64,000 nt of DNA from Halictus rubicundus (Eukaryota > Arthropoda > Insecta > Hymenoptera > Halictidae): contig NC_135165.1 in assembly GCF_050948215.1 (NCBI RefSeq), positions 4,748,501-4,812,500 of the forward strand, given 5' to 3'. Shown piece after piece: positions 43,624-55,173 of the stretch. A program made the position numbers and the translations under genes. The notes below the pieces were generated by a model. That model worked only from the letters and a program-made list of their open reading frames with translations. It was not told where the DNA came from and made no database searches. The stretch's first letter is position 1. The number at the start of each line of letters is the position of its first letter.

Positions 43624-45185
43624 CAGGGTGTGTAAAAAGTACTGGTCAGCCGTCCTAGGAGTGAATCTACACCTCTGAATTGATGGACATTTGTCAATGA
43701 AACTTGCTGCAAAACTGTCTATAACAAAGAAAATTGTTGGTGAAGCTTTGCTTTACATCAAAGACTTCTATACATCGAGAAAAGAAAAAGTTTGAAGTTG
43801 CAAAATACGAAACAAGACCCTATATTCAATGTTCTACATACGAATACTAATCCGAAATTATAAAATACTAATGTAAAGTACACTTACAAATTTTTCTGAA
43901 TTTTCCATCCATTTTTCCATTTTTCGTATCCACAGAAGATTATTAATTAAATAATTGAATCACAATCACTAAACTCTACGCAACACACTTTATAAAATCG
44001 TGACAGCGAACGAGAAGATGTTACTCCGACGACGATCAAAATAATACTGCAATTTTAGTCGCTTCGCTCGCACGCACGTGTTAGGGTCAGGGTATACTAA
44101 GCAGGTCAAACACAGAGGGTCTATAAACGGTAGATACAAAAAACGGGGAGTTCCAGGAAATCGGATCGACAATTCAGCCTACAGAATTTGTTTACCTCGT
44201 TTTCGTATCCAATGTTGATAGACCCTCGCCCTCTGACCTGCCCCTACCACGTCTATGGCAGCGAAGCGATTAAAATCGCAGTATTATTTTGACCGTGGTC
44301 GGAGCAACTTCTCGTTCTCTGTCACGATTTCGTAGAGCGTATTGTACAGTGTTCAGCAATTGTGTATAACTGTGGTGTTCCCTACTTCGAAATTAGTCAC
44401 CGAAAGACAGGCACAATTATTCGGACGTATTCGTGTGAGTCAATAATAGTATGGATCCGACGGAGGAACCGATGATTCTGAAAAATTTGTAAGTGCACTT
44501 TACATTAGTATATTATAATTTAGGTTTAATATTTGTATGTATAACATTCGACACAAGATTTTATTCATATTTTGCAACTTTAAATTTATGGTTATGATTT
44601 GGTACGGACCCAGCGACAAATGTCATTTAACGCGTTAACTGCTATCATTCCCAGAGATTCTTACAAAATCAGAGTAATTTAATTAATGGAAGCGAAACTA
44701 GAAATGTTAAGTGTATTATAGGGCATGCTGTTTTAACCCTTTTGAATTCTAAAGATCTTAATAAAATTCGGTTTATCTGGATATGACACAGTAAAAATGA
44801 ATGTCTAAACATAGTAAATAATTACTGTCAGTCATATGTGACTGTTAAGTATGGTGTTAAATTTCGTTTGTCTCGAGGCACGCACACGATTATGTTCCGT
44901 CTCACTGTAGTAGTAGGCTTTTGTCAATACGTATCACTTGACACAATCAAATTTTGTAAAAATTTTAACGGCTTATATCTCGATGACTATTTGTTTGCGA
45001 CATATGGTTCCTTTCAAACATTTTCTTTTCTCGATGAATAGAAGGCGTAGATGTAAAGAAAAACTTTCACAATCATTTTCTTCGTAATGAACAGTTCTGC
45101 GGCAAGTTTCTTTGACAAGCGTCCACCGATCCAGAGGTGTAGATTCACCCCTAGGACGGATGACCATTACTTTTTATACACTCTG
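43624..45185. mobile_element. Near-palindromic long-inverted-repeat (foldback-type) element
   Basis: The ends CAGGGTGTGTAAAAAGTAC and, inward from the right, CAGAGTGTATAAAAAGTAA open into arms of several hundred bp. Matching blocks are 43624-43800 with 45010-45185 (CCGTCCTAGG, GAATCTACACCTCT), 43800-43905 with 44480-44600 (AATGTAAAGTACACTTAC), and 43980-44150 with 44195-44345 (GAACGAGAAG, AATAATACTGC). The loop is about 44151-44194. The right arm carries an extra T2 MITE (44627-44860) and about 150 bp that the left arm lacks. No transposase. The right arm includes ATG at 44451 followed by a GTAAGT at 44489, also conserved in the left arm. Confidence 0.85.
44627..44860 (+). mobile_element. T2 MITE (subfamily 2b), nested in the palindromic element
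   Basis: TTAA at both ends. The left terminus CGCGTTAACTGCTATC is well kept, while the right one (TGACTGTTAAGTATGGTG then TTAA) is degraded. The body shares TTTAATTAATGGAAGCG and ATAAAATTCGGTTTATCTGG with 27268-27510. It interrupts only the right arm, so it arrived after the palindrome formed or inserted. Confidence 0.88.
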
Positions 45186-45851
45186 AACAGTACAAAATTC
45201 TATCAATATTTGACTTACTCTCGTACAAAGGAATCGAAAAGGTTCGATAGCGAGCGACCACAGCTAGCAGATATGATAAAATCGATTGGAATGTTTATTT
45301 TCGTGCGGCTGTCGGCTCGATTGGTCTCTTTTTTTCTCTCGGCCAGGGAAAATTTGTCGGTGAAACCGACCCACGCGATTGGTGATGGCCGCCAGGTAGT
45401 TATTTAACGGGCGCAGCCACTTCCGTCGGGGAACTAAAAAAAAAATTCTTTATTGCCGCACGGCATTAATACCGGGCCGGAGTTTTTCGATACGACGAAT
45501 CGGTGAAATCAATGTTGTGAGAGCAAATAAAATCAAAAAGGGGGGAGAGGAGGGCAGAAAAAAAGAAAGGCGAGCAACGAGCTGACGGCCTGAATTAAAA
45601 AGTGACGTGACGTCCCTGCTGAAGCGTTCGCAGAGGAACGCAACTGAATTCTGAAACAATGGAAATCGTTCCTGTGGAAGATTAAACGTATTAATTCCTT
45701 CGAGTCGGTAAACCTGTTCCTCGCAAATCGATTTTACACTCGTAACAATCCTGGTGTTCGCGGAAACGTCCGTGGATTTTTTCGGATTTTCCAACCGGTC
45801 GAAATGGGGAACACTTTATTTTATAAATAAACTCGTCGTGTAGGAAAAAGA
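45186..45851. other. Single-copy DNA, no gene recognised
   Basis: Short frames on both strands. A-run at 45437-45445. No repeats or recognisable domain. Confidence 0.5.
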
Positions 45852-46048
45852 AATTCTAGCACTACCAAGCAGTAAACGCATATAACAAAATTTGTTTAGA
45901 TTTCGTACCAGGTGTATTAAAATATTAACTTTGATAGAGAAGTTCATTAAAATATTTTCTCACGAGAACATAGTTATAATTTGATTATTTCTAAAAGAAA
46001 AAAATTAGGAGCAAGTCATTTTGATTCATCCGGTAGTTCTAGCGTTAA
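45852..46048. mobile_element. T5 element, TTAA-type, decayed
   Basis: TTCTAGCACTACCAAGC on the left and CCGGTAGTTCTAGCG followed by TTAA on the right form a degenerate inverted pair 197 bp apart. Only the right TTAA survives. AT-rich non-coding interior. Related to, but distinct from, T4 (CACTAGGTTYACGG). Confidence 0.5.
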
Positions 46049-46824
46049 ATGAAATTTTAGAGAGTGCGCGCGGTGTGGTGTGAAGCAGGCACAAAAATAA
46101 TGCTAGCTTAAAAGTGATCAAGCAGACAAAAGCGCACGTTCTTAAAGTGAAACGAAACGGTTAACAGCTCAATCTGGAATGATCGATTTCACGAGAGCCT
46201 CTAGGACATTTTACGTCTCACCTTCCCTAAACGCTAAGCGACAAGAAACTGGAAAAGAAAGATCGCTTTTTGGAAGCCATATCGAAGCAGTAAGACCCGT
46301 CAAGTTCACCGTTCTCACGACCGGGAAAGGTTCACAGTCGCTGAATCGATCAGAAGAGCTCGACGATACGTTGGAGCGCGGCGCGGCCGCATTTGTCGCG
46401 GGAAAACCGTCGTAATAAGAGAAGTAATTGTGAAACAGCGTAATAAAGCCAGTTAAACAAACTCTGTCGCCCGCTAATAACCAGAATCGAATCAGGAAAC
46501 CCTTTGTTACCCTGTCTCCGGAGAGGATTGGCGACTCGATGAGCATAAGATCTTCCAGGTCTCCTCCTCGGGCCGATTCGGGCCGGGTCGGGCCATCGAG
46601 AGACCCTCGGAGAAATATCGTCCACTAACTGTTTTCCCGACGGTTTAAGAACCTCCCCCGAATTGGCCCCTATTGATTTTCCCTGAGTATGATTACGCGA
46701 CTAGCTGGGAGAGCCACGATTCGCTCCTCGAATCGATTTTCATCGTCGTCCGTTTTCTTACAAAAATTCCAAAATTTCTTCGGCAGCTACTTTCCAAAAT
46801 TATTATCATTCGCGCGAAAGCCAC
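46049..46824. other. CpG-rich single-copy DNA, no gene recognised
   Basis: Overlapping frames on both strands at 46179-46625, no domain seen. No repeat. Confidence 0.5.
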
Positions 46825-47862
46825 ACACGTAGGTGAAGAATAATTGTTTACGTAGGGTTACTACAATTACTGATTTCATTGCATTCGATGGCCTTTAAAG
46901 GGATTTTCCAAAGGGATTTTTTAGCCAAGGTTAAAATCGATTTTGCACCCAAGATTCGCACCTTTTGTATTGTCATGCATAGAATGTAAAGTCGACACGT
47001 AGGTGAAGAATAATTCTTTACGTAGGATTACTACAATTACTGATTTCATTGCATTCGATGGCCCGTAAAGGGATTTTCCAAAGGGATTTTTTTGCCAAGG
47101 TTAAAATCGATTCTGTACTCGAGATTCGCACCTTTTGTATTGTCATGCATAGAATTTAAAATCGACACGTAGGTGAAGAATAATTCTTTACGTAGGATTA
47201 CTACAATTACTGATTTCATTGCATTCGATGGCCCGTAAAGGGATTTTCCAAAGGGATTTTTTAGCCAAGGTTAAAATCGATTTTGTACTCGAGATTCGCA
47301 CCTTTTGTATTGTCATGCATAGAATGTAAAGTCGACACGTAGGTGAAGAATAATTCTTTACGTAGGATTACTACAATTACTGATTTCATTGCATTCGATG
47401 GCCCGTAAACGGATTTTCCAAAGGGATTTTTTAGCCAAGGTTAAAATCGATTTTGTACTCGAGATTCGCACCTTTTGTATTGTCATGCATGGAATTTAAA
47501 ATCGACACGTAGGTGAAGAATAATTCTTTACGTAGGATTACTACATTTTACTAAAGTTCATGGGAAAATTGGCATTCAAAACTTTCTAATCACAGGTTGG
47601 ATCAGTGGAAGTTTAAAAATGTCAAGTGATATCCTCGTATTAGGTTTTAAGGAGGTGGAGTTTCTGGTATACAGCATGTTTTACACGAGGAGATAAATAT
47701 AATGGAAGCGGATAATAAACCTATACAAACGTAGGATTACTACAATTACTGATTTCATTGCATTTGATGGCCCGTAAAGGGATTTTTTAGCCAAGGTTAA
47801 AATCGATTCTGTACTCGAGATTCGCATCTTTTGTATTCTCATGTATGGAATATAAAGTCGAT
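46825..47862. repeat. 170-bp satellite array
   Basis: The landmark ACACGTAGGTGAAGAATAA recurs at 46825, 46995, 47165, 47335 and 47505, an exact 170-bp period. Each unit contains CATTGCATTCGATGGCC, GGGATTTTCCAAAGGG and CGAGATTCGCACCTTTTG. Units differ by only a few bases. The fifth unit is broken at 47544, and the array resumes in phase at 47729. The last unit lacks 13 bp between two GGGATTTT direct repeats. The array ends near 47862. Non-coding. Confidence 0.95.
47545..47728. mobile_element. 184-bp insertion within the 170-bp satellite
   Basis: The array stops after ACGTAGGATTACTAC (47530-47544) and restarts with the same 15 bases at 47729-47743. The inserted text is unrelated to the satellite and has no terminal inverted repeat that I can see. 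A 15-bp target duplication fits some retroposed sequences. A recombination event inside the array is the alternative. Confidence 0.5.
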
Positions 47863-49821
47863 TGTTCCTAAACATTTTTTTAAGGACATAATATCCGAGC
47901 TTAAAATTTTGTATAAACTGTCCAGTGCGTAGCTACATGGAACTAAAAAATGCCTACACTCACCGAAACGTATAAAATTATTTAAATTTATCATCGGTAA
48001 ATCCATGTACCGATGTTCTATAGTAAATACGTGAAAAGTTCGATTTCACTTTGAATTTTACGTCGCATGTAATCACAGAATGATTTGAAACGACTAATAG
48101 TTTCTCTCCCGTGAAACTGCCATAACTTCGAACCTCGGACGGATGTGCTAAAAATGTCTGTACTAGACGCATAGACGCTGTACTCTGTATAGATGCGTAC
48201 GTCGATATAATTCCGGAGCGATGCAACAATGCTCGTCTATTTCGATCTCTGTAAAATGCTGTTTTATTGATGGCAGGATGTTCATTGTTGGAAGCGCGGC
48301 AATGACGTGGAAGTTATTTTTCACGAATTTCGTGGAACGGTATCTACTTAACGTAGAGTTTGTTCTGGATATATCTTGGTTATTCATCGACCAGGCTTAT
48401 TCGGATGCCCGTAAAACCGCCGAACAAGCGAGGAACGTTAATTTTATCGCGGGCCAATCCGCCTCGAATTCCATAACTCGGATCCGCCTTGCTCGAGCCT
48501 CGATTACTTTCGTATTTTTTTTTCTTTTTATTCTTTCTTCTCTCATCTCCTTAATCGATAACCGATTTACGGGGCCCGGGCAAGTTGATTGGAAGAAACG
48601 GGACGGGGCTGATCGAATTAACCGCCTAACCGCTCTTAAATTCGTCGTGACAACTCCGTAAAAGGGAAACATAAAGGTGTACAGTTGGGAAATGCGCTTT
48701 TCTCCCGGTCGACAATGCAGCCGGCCGATTTAGCCGACATTTATTCGCGGACAGGATTCGAAGGAACTCTTTCTTTCTTTCTCTCCCTCCCTCTCTCTCT
48801 CTCTCTCTCTCCTTTGTCTCGCTTAAAGACATTCGCGAAGCTTCTCGCAATTACGTTAAAGTAGTCCGAAGAATGGTTCGGGGAAAAAAAAGGAACGAGG
48901 ACGGGGGATGCTCGGATACACTGCGAATTACAATTTCGCCGTCTTAAGCCCCGTTATTCGGTCGTTCCCGATTACACGGGAATGGAACGGGACAATGGGA
49001 TGGACCTGGCCGATCCATAGGATTTTCGAAATTTAATCACCGCGGAAAAGTTTTGTTGCGTAATTGCCGGCGTTCGCGCGGAATAACTCGATTTGGTCGA
49101 TACGCTCGAAGAATCGATCAAACGTCTTCTATGGCGCCAGCAAACAAGTTAGTTGCGTTCGATCGAGGTGAAACAATGATTTTTATGCAATTTATGGAAC
49201 GTTCGGTAGACGTTCGGAAAATAGGCAAGTAAATCATTAGTTGCGTTTCGATTCGTGCTGGAACAAATAATGTTTTGCACGCAATTTATGGGATTACGTG
49301 TTTGCTCGTATTGCTGCCGATGCAACAAACCAAGGAATAATTTATTTATTTATTCGCGCATTGAAATGCAAACTCCACAGCCGAGAGAGAAACGGCAGAA
49401 CTTTTTAGCCAATTTAATATGATTTCCGAATTTTAAATTGAAATGAGGTGGCGGCATTTTAACGTAATCTCACGAATTAGGCGGAAAATTCGGAGAAATC
49501 TTCGGCGCGAGATTGTCGGTACTTAAACTGTTGTATAACTTCGCGGTTGAAAATCGTATGTTAATGTTTTTCGATCTCTTAAAGTGTGAAACCTTTCAGT
49601 TTATTAATCTGGATTGTTTTTTTATGAAATATGGTAGAGGGTCGCGTGGGAGAGAAATCTTACGTATTCTATAATTCACTGAAACTCCGTGAAAGGCTCA
49701 TTTTAAAAATTGTAAGGACTAGTTTTCACATACTAAATTTTTTCGAGAATATGTTAATATCATGTAGCAGACAAAGTAAAGACGTTACTGTGTTCAGAAT
49801 TGTATAAATTCAAAAATTTTA
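47863..49821. other. Mixed single-copy DNA, no gene recognised
   Basis: A frame at 48221-48661 (146 codons, plus) has a hydrophobic stretch but no recognisable family. A TC microsatellite is at 48790-48811. Two similar stretches near 49150 and 49240 (TTAGTTGCGTTCGAT, TTAGTTGCGTTTCGATT, each followed by ATGCAATTTATGG or CGCAATTTATGG) look like an old 90-bp duplication. Confidence 0.45.
48790..48811. repeat. (TC)n microsatellite
   Basis: About 11 CT units in a longer pyrimidine tract starting near 48765. Confidence 0.9.
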
Positions 49822-49824
49822 TAT

Positions 49825-49925
49825 ATCACAAGATTGCCTAGTCGAATTAATATTTCGTGTGTATGGATCTTTTAATCACTATGGCATTGAAGAATGGCGC
49901 CTCCTCGTAATATTATTCCCTCGGA
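49825..49925. repeat. Dispersed fragment of the 40.3-41.3 kb repeat
   Basis: AGATTGCCTAGTCGAATTAA, AATATTTCGTGTGTATGGATC and TTTTAATCACTATGG-ATTGAAGAATG follow the same order as in 40848-40910 and 41033-41090. A single degenerate copy, 9 kb from the array. Confidence 0.6.
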
Positions 49926-51547
49926 ACATTAGATAACAAACTGATATATTTTCATCGTTTTATACTCATTTCCTACCGAAAACGGGCTTAGACTCCCTGG
50001 GATGCTGTTGTACGCCAGCCACCAGCAGGTTATCGTGCCATAATTTAGACAGTGCATGAACCTAACGTCTAGAAAATGGTCGCAAAGTGGCCAGGGTTTG
50101 CGCCGAGGAAATGTTGACTTGGGAAAGGATAAAAGTAGTCGGCGATATCTTAAGCCGTCGCGCGATGGAAAATATTCCATGGGTGTGGGGGGCGGAAACA
50201 ATGCCGGAATTAATAAAATCGATGCCTGATGAACAGCGCCCCGCAACACCGATGCCAGCCACCGAACCTGATTTGCATTTCCCGGTGAATTTTAATTAAC
50301 GCCCCTTAATTAATCCTCGGCTCGACACGGGGCAAGGAAGCCCGCGCATAAATCTCGCTACAATCCAATTCCGTAAAAACTCGAGCTGTCCCGGGTTCCC
50401 GTTGCCCGGGAGGGCAGCGCAGCGGTTCCGTAAATCTTCTTTAACCTGCAGAGATGTCGGCGATCCGATCCGATTCGCGATGGAAAGCTAATCATTGACG
50501 TGATCGTGGCACCTAACGCCGTTTAAAATTTCCAATCTTAAGCTCCTCGAACGTTCGCGTCGATCGACTGCTTCGACGTGCACCGGGAGTTGCATTCACG
50601 TCGGATTGGTGCAGAAGTTATCTGAAACAGCTGACACGTTCCCTACTGGTTCTTTATTTAAACAACAATTCGCGGAATTAACACTGGATTAAATTTATTT
50701 CAAGGACTAAATTTATTCAGTCAACTCTCAATTTTAGACAATTTATGAAATAAAAATTGTCAGGTTGTCATAAGTGTTTTGAAATTTCGTGTACGTGTTT
50801 GGCTATATTTCAAGATAACACAATTTTTATGTGACTACGTTTATTATTATTTAAATTATTGTACGACAGCAGCGCGTTACTTTTCTCCTTCAGAATTGTT
50901 GAAAGGAGAAACACGCTCCTGGTTTTATTTTAGAAAAATTAACTTGCACATATAGCGGCATGTGCCCAATGTCGACCATTTCGCAGTGCTGCTAAATTGA
51001 GACAAAAGGAAAACTGAGTAGCAATAATTGAACAGCGTACCCCTTCTGATTCAGTTTTAAGTGTGGGTTTAGTGCCCGTCAAATTTTTTCTTTTGCAACT
51101 CGTGAGGTCACAGAAATACTTTTTGAGAAATTAGTCGGTGTACTTCTTCCATGACGCGCACGTTACCAGAAAATCCTACGAAATCCGAATAAATTCAGTC
51201 CTATTGTTGTCATAAAGGAATATGCATCAGTCTCGTTTAGGGCTCCGGTGGTTCCAGTGTCGAGGGTTCCCGGAGCCGGAACCAAACGTGAGCATTTTAA
51301 TAATCGTGTTATGGGACGAAACGCAGCAAAAACCAAAATGTTCCGGCAGTTTACAGTACCGATTCCGAGGCAGGCCAAAACGAGCGTTGTTTGCGTTCTG
51401 ATTGGGCCATTGTGCCAAGGCAAATTCACGTCTGCGTATGTACTCCCGTCCGTTCGCTTTTGTCGCTCGGAACGCACCGCTGCATCGACGCGTTTGCGTC
51501 CGCGAGCCTCGTCCTCTCGTCGACAAGAAAATCGAGGTCCACGGGAC

Positions 51548-51551
<4 letters not shown>
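49926..51551. other. Mixed single-copy DNA, no gene recognised
   Basis: CpG-rich at 49950-50630, where two TAATTA sites sit 15 bp apart (TTTTAATTAACG and CCTTAATTAATCC, near 50290-50315). AT-rich after 50640. No coding or transposon evidence. Confidence 0.5.

Positions 51552-51624
<73 letters not shown>
51552..51624. repeat. (GA)n microsatellite
   Basis: About 36 uninterrupted AG units. Frames through it read Arg-Glu on one strand and Ser-Leu on the other, which accounts for several long but spurious open frames at 51227-51925. Confidence 0.97.
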
Positions 51625-51627
<3 letters not shown>

Positions 51628-52110
51628 TGAGAGAGCGCATCACAAAAATGTCCAGAGCTTCCGATGCCATGTGTCGACCGTCGTCCGCCATCATCCCGCG
51701 GCAAACAGAATCCCAGGTTGTACAGAGTCTGATCACGAAGCGACTCTTTGGCCACTGTCGCCATATATTCTGGTAAATCTGCTCGTGACTGCTGGATAGA
51801 CCATATCTACTTACCCTTCCGCTTTCTGGATCGCCGCGGCGATCTTCAAATCCGAGATCTCGAAACTGATTTCCTATCCGCCGTGCTCCGTGAGAATTAT
51901 TGCCAGGCGCTTTCAATTTTACCACAGATTTCTGAATTTATATCCGGCTTTCATCTACGACACTGTCCAACCCCCTTGCTTCAAAATGACGTCTCGGAGA
52001 CACGTCATCGACGCCAAACTTAATCATTTATAACTTTCCCGCTAATTTTAAAGCCTCTTAATTTTGAAACCTCCGATTGAAATTGTAAGGCAAGAAGTTA
52101 GGGATGTCTT
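51625..52110. other. Single-copy DNA, no gene recognised
   Basis: Frames extend out of the GA microsatellite on both strands. No recognisable domain. Confidence 0.5.
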
Positions 52111-52400
52111 TTCAATTTTTTCCTGGGCAAGTGGTAATGGCTTTTCAAATTTCATTTAGCACATCTTATTCTTTAATGTTTAAGCTTCATGAAAACAATT
52201 TTCTTCCGAAAGATTGTAGAGACGTTTGGTGACAAATTGCTTTGAATTTCACAACAAATTGTCGAATTTATATCTAACTTAGAATATTTTTCACCTGTTG
52301 TCTTTGTGATTTTTTCCTGAGCAAACAGTAGCAGATTTTCAAGCGTCGTTTGGTACATCTATTATCTAGTATCCAAGCTTCAAAATAGCATTTTTTACTT
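52111..52400. repeat. Old tandem duplication, period about 194 bp
   Basis: TTTTTTCCTGGGCAAG at about 52115 and TTTTTTCCTGAGCAAA at about 52309 begin two diverged stretches that both continue with GATTTTCAA/CTTTTCAA, AGCACATCT/GGTACATCT and AAGCTTCA. The second is incomplete. Confidence 0.5.
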
Positions 52401-54856
52401 TTTTGTAGAAACGTTTCCCTTTTAACAATATAGGACAGTCTTGCACATGTGCTCGACCAAAAGTTCCTCTATGAAATTTTTCGTCACGTTAAGAGAACGT
52501 CGGGATTTCGATAATAAAACAATTGACGATAAAACCGTGACCGTGGCCGATCTAAAAGAATAAAGGGACGGTCTGTCGATATCCTGTGCGTCACAAGAAT
52601 CCCCTCTAAATTAAAATCGCAAAACTCGATATCCCGTCCGGAGGAGGGCACACCTGAGGCCGCACGCGCTTCTTTTAAAGACCCTTTTAAAATGCAAACA
52701 GGTTTTTGCAATCGCTTCAACTATCATTAAACTATCATTTTTACCGTACGTACGCGGCGTATATATGTTCGGGATTACGTGGCCTCGAGGACCTCTCCTC
52801 CTTCGTAGCTTAATCGCGCGTCCGAAGAGGGGAATAGAGAAAACCCCTAACCGACTCCAGGAGCTTTCGATTTTCAAGTCAATCACCCGCCATTGAATCG
52901 CAAAATACTACACTCGACTGCTCTGTTTCCGAGACTCGGATAAACGCTCGCTTATTCGAATGTGAAATCGACAATGCCGATCCTTATCGTTCGCCCATTT
53001 GTTTTTCGTCCCCGGACGTTATCTACCGTGTTCTTCTATTATTCCGTCCGGTTTTTCTTGCTGTGTATAACGAAGAGAAAACCAATTTCTGGGTACCAGC
53101 ATCGACCCCGTAGAGCCACGCATCCTCGGAGAAGCTTTGGATTACAAAGCTGCGGGATTTTTGCCTTTTTATTAAAGCAATTTAAATAATCTTGATAACG
53201 GGACTGTTATAAAGTGCAGCGTATTTACGTTGCAGCGAACTGAAGCGCTCGAAGGACATTAAAACCTGCTCTTTTGTCGAGTGTACAGAAGTTTCTTCAG
53301 GCATTTTCAATTTCTCGCAACATGTCGATCCTGTGTTATTCACTGTATACAGGGTGTTTCGCTTGAGAACGGTTAATTATTTTATCTAACTAGGAGAAGA
53401 GTCCGAGAAACCTTTTTTATCCAGTTCAATTTGAGTCGAACATTTCGTGAATACACCATTAAATCTTGATATAAATCGTTCATTTTTTTATCATTATTCC
53501 CGAAAACTCAGTGGTTAGGGACTCTACAATTGTATACATAGTTTGACATTTTTCACAATTGCAACGCTATTAAAATACCAATCAGTTTCAGTTGACTTGA
53601 AAATGGTGATCGAAAAAAAAAATCATGTCTGCTAATACTGTATACGAATACATTGTTTCGTCGTACAACCGATCGACAAATATATTCGTTGAAAACAAAA
53701 AAGAAACAAAGAATTTTCTCACCGTGAAATGCACATTAAAGCGCGGGGAAAATGGTGGATTTGTAAAATTGTGGGAGGCGAAGCATTTCGATGAAAAAAT
53801 CCGGCAACAATCGGACAAATGAGATAATGAAATTTGACGAATAACACTTTGATCGGATCCTCGTTCACGGAGCACGGAGGTGGGCCGATCCTCCCTCCAC
53901 CTGTTCCCTCGATGCAGATTCGTCGCCGTGTCCTGCGCGTGTTGCATTGCGGCTGCGACCGGCGGTGCAGCAGGATGCAGCTCTCGGATCGCAGCTCTGC
54001 GACCAAACCGGGCACCATGCTTGGCTTAATATGCGGCGAAACTTCTCCGTCAACGATCCGGGGCTCTTTCTATCAGCTGTCATTAACCGCCATTCCCTGT
54101 TAATTGCTCTCGACCCGCGACATTAGCGATTATTGCAATCGGGTGTCTCCGGGACCGCGGCGGCGATAGAACCCGAACTGTTTCGTCCGATGGAAAATTT
54201 ATAGACCGACGGTTCTCTCGATATCGTGGTCCAGGGATCGATCGAGTAATCGATTCAGAATTTGCTAGTTACCAGACATCGGTTCCGCTCGTAGAGGATC
54301 CGCGAACTTTGATAATGGAGGTCCAAGGGAATTACGAGTAATCTCCGCTTGCCACACGTTCGAGAAGCTTTATTAGAACATTTTACGAGCGAATGCACTG
54401 TCTGTACTGCACCGGGACGCGTTATTGTTTAAATGGGTTTCATTGGATCATGGTAGTGCTGCTCGACATGAGCATTTTATGCTCGTACGTCTTCTTTATG
54501 GCTGTTCTGCATACCGACCGTATTAACAGTTTCTGGAAACAGCACTGCGTACCATGTGAGTTGTTATCGATGCATTTCACAGATTTTTATGCACTTTATG
54601 AAACCTGCTGTCGGAGGAAAACGTGCTCTCCCCGGCGGAGGTTCTGCTGTATTAGAATATAAAAGTTTTACGAATCTCTTTCAACATTCTTAACACTGTT
54701 ATTTACTTCTATATCCATATTTTATTGTTTTAACGCAAAGCTCCTCAGAATTGTGTCTAGACGAAAGAATGAAGGAACTGCATCAATCCCGTTTTTATAC
54801 GAATTCGCCCATAAATAATATTAGTTCTTACCGGAAGTTCACAGTCTGAATAATTA
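52401..54856. other. Mixed single-copy DNA, no gene recognised
   Basis: ATACAGGGTGTTTCGCTTG at 53348-53366 looks like the left end of a Tc1/mariner-type element, but no right end was found. The CpG-rich part 53830-54340 has overlapping frames on both strands. The frame at 54393-54662 is open but has no family I recognise. Confidence 0.5.
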
Positions 54857-55173
54857 TAACTGCGGGTCTTTATACAAGACTAACATTATACAAGACTAAC
54901 ATTATACAAGACTAACAATATACAAGACTGACATTATACAAGACTAATATTATACAAGACTAATATTATACAAGACTAATATTATACAAGACTAATATTA
55001 TACAAGACTAATATTATACAAGACTAGCATTATACAAGACTAACATAAAATAGAAATAGATTTCTTCCTCTAATAATTTTAATAATTTCACAAAATCACG
55101 ATGATTCTTTTCAATTCTTTTAATCTTATCACTGTTCCACATTTAACCATAAATGCGTAAAATCCGCAGTCTA
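54857..55173. mobile_element. TA1 element carrying an internal 16-bp array
   Basis: TAACTGCGGGTCTTTATAC on the left and GCGTAAAATCCGCAGTCTA on the right are TA1 termini in inverted orientation with TA flanks. More than half of the 317-bp interior is the tandem array at 54871-55046, which begins within the left terminus. Non-coding. Confidence 0.7.
54871..55046. repeat. 16-bp tandem array (TATACAAGACTAACAT), 11 units
   Basis: Eleven units with few substitutions (TAACAT, TAATAT, TAGCAT variants). Three to five consecutive units are identical, so the array expanded recently. Confidence 0.95.

Noticed and set aside
48221..48661. 146-codon plus-strand frame with a hydrophobic run
   Set aside because: A single T-rich stretch creates the hydrophobic run. 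No family recognised and no other exon nearby.
51227..51925. 232-codon minus-strand frame and three plus-strand frames over the same DNA
   Set aside because: All pass through the (GA)n microsatellite, which has no stop in most frames. The sequence outside it is not conserved-looking.
53348..53366. Tc1/mariner-type terminus ATACAGGGTGTTTCG
   Set aside because: No matching inverted end was found within several kb, so I did not call an element.
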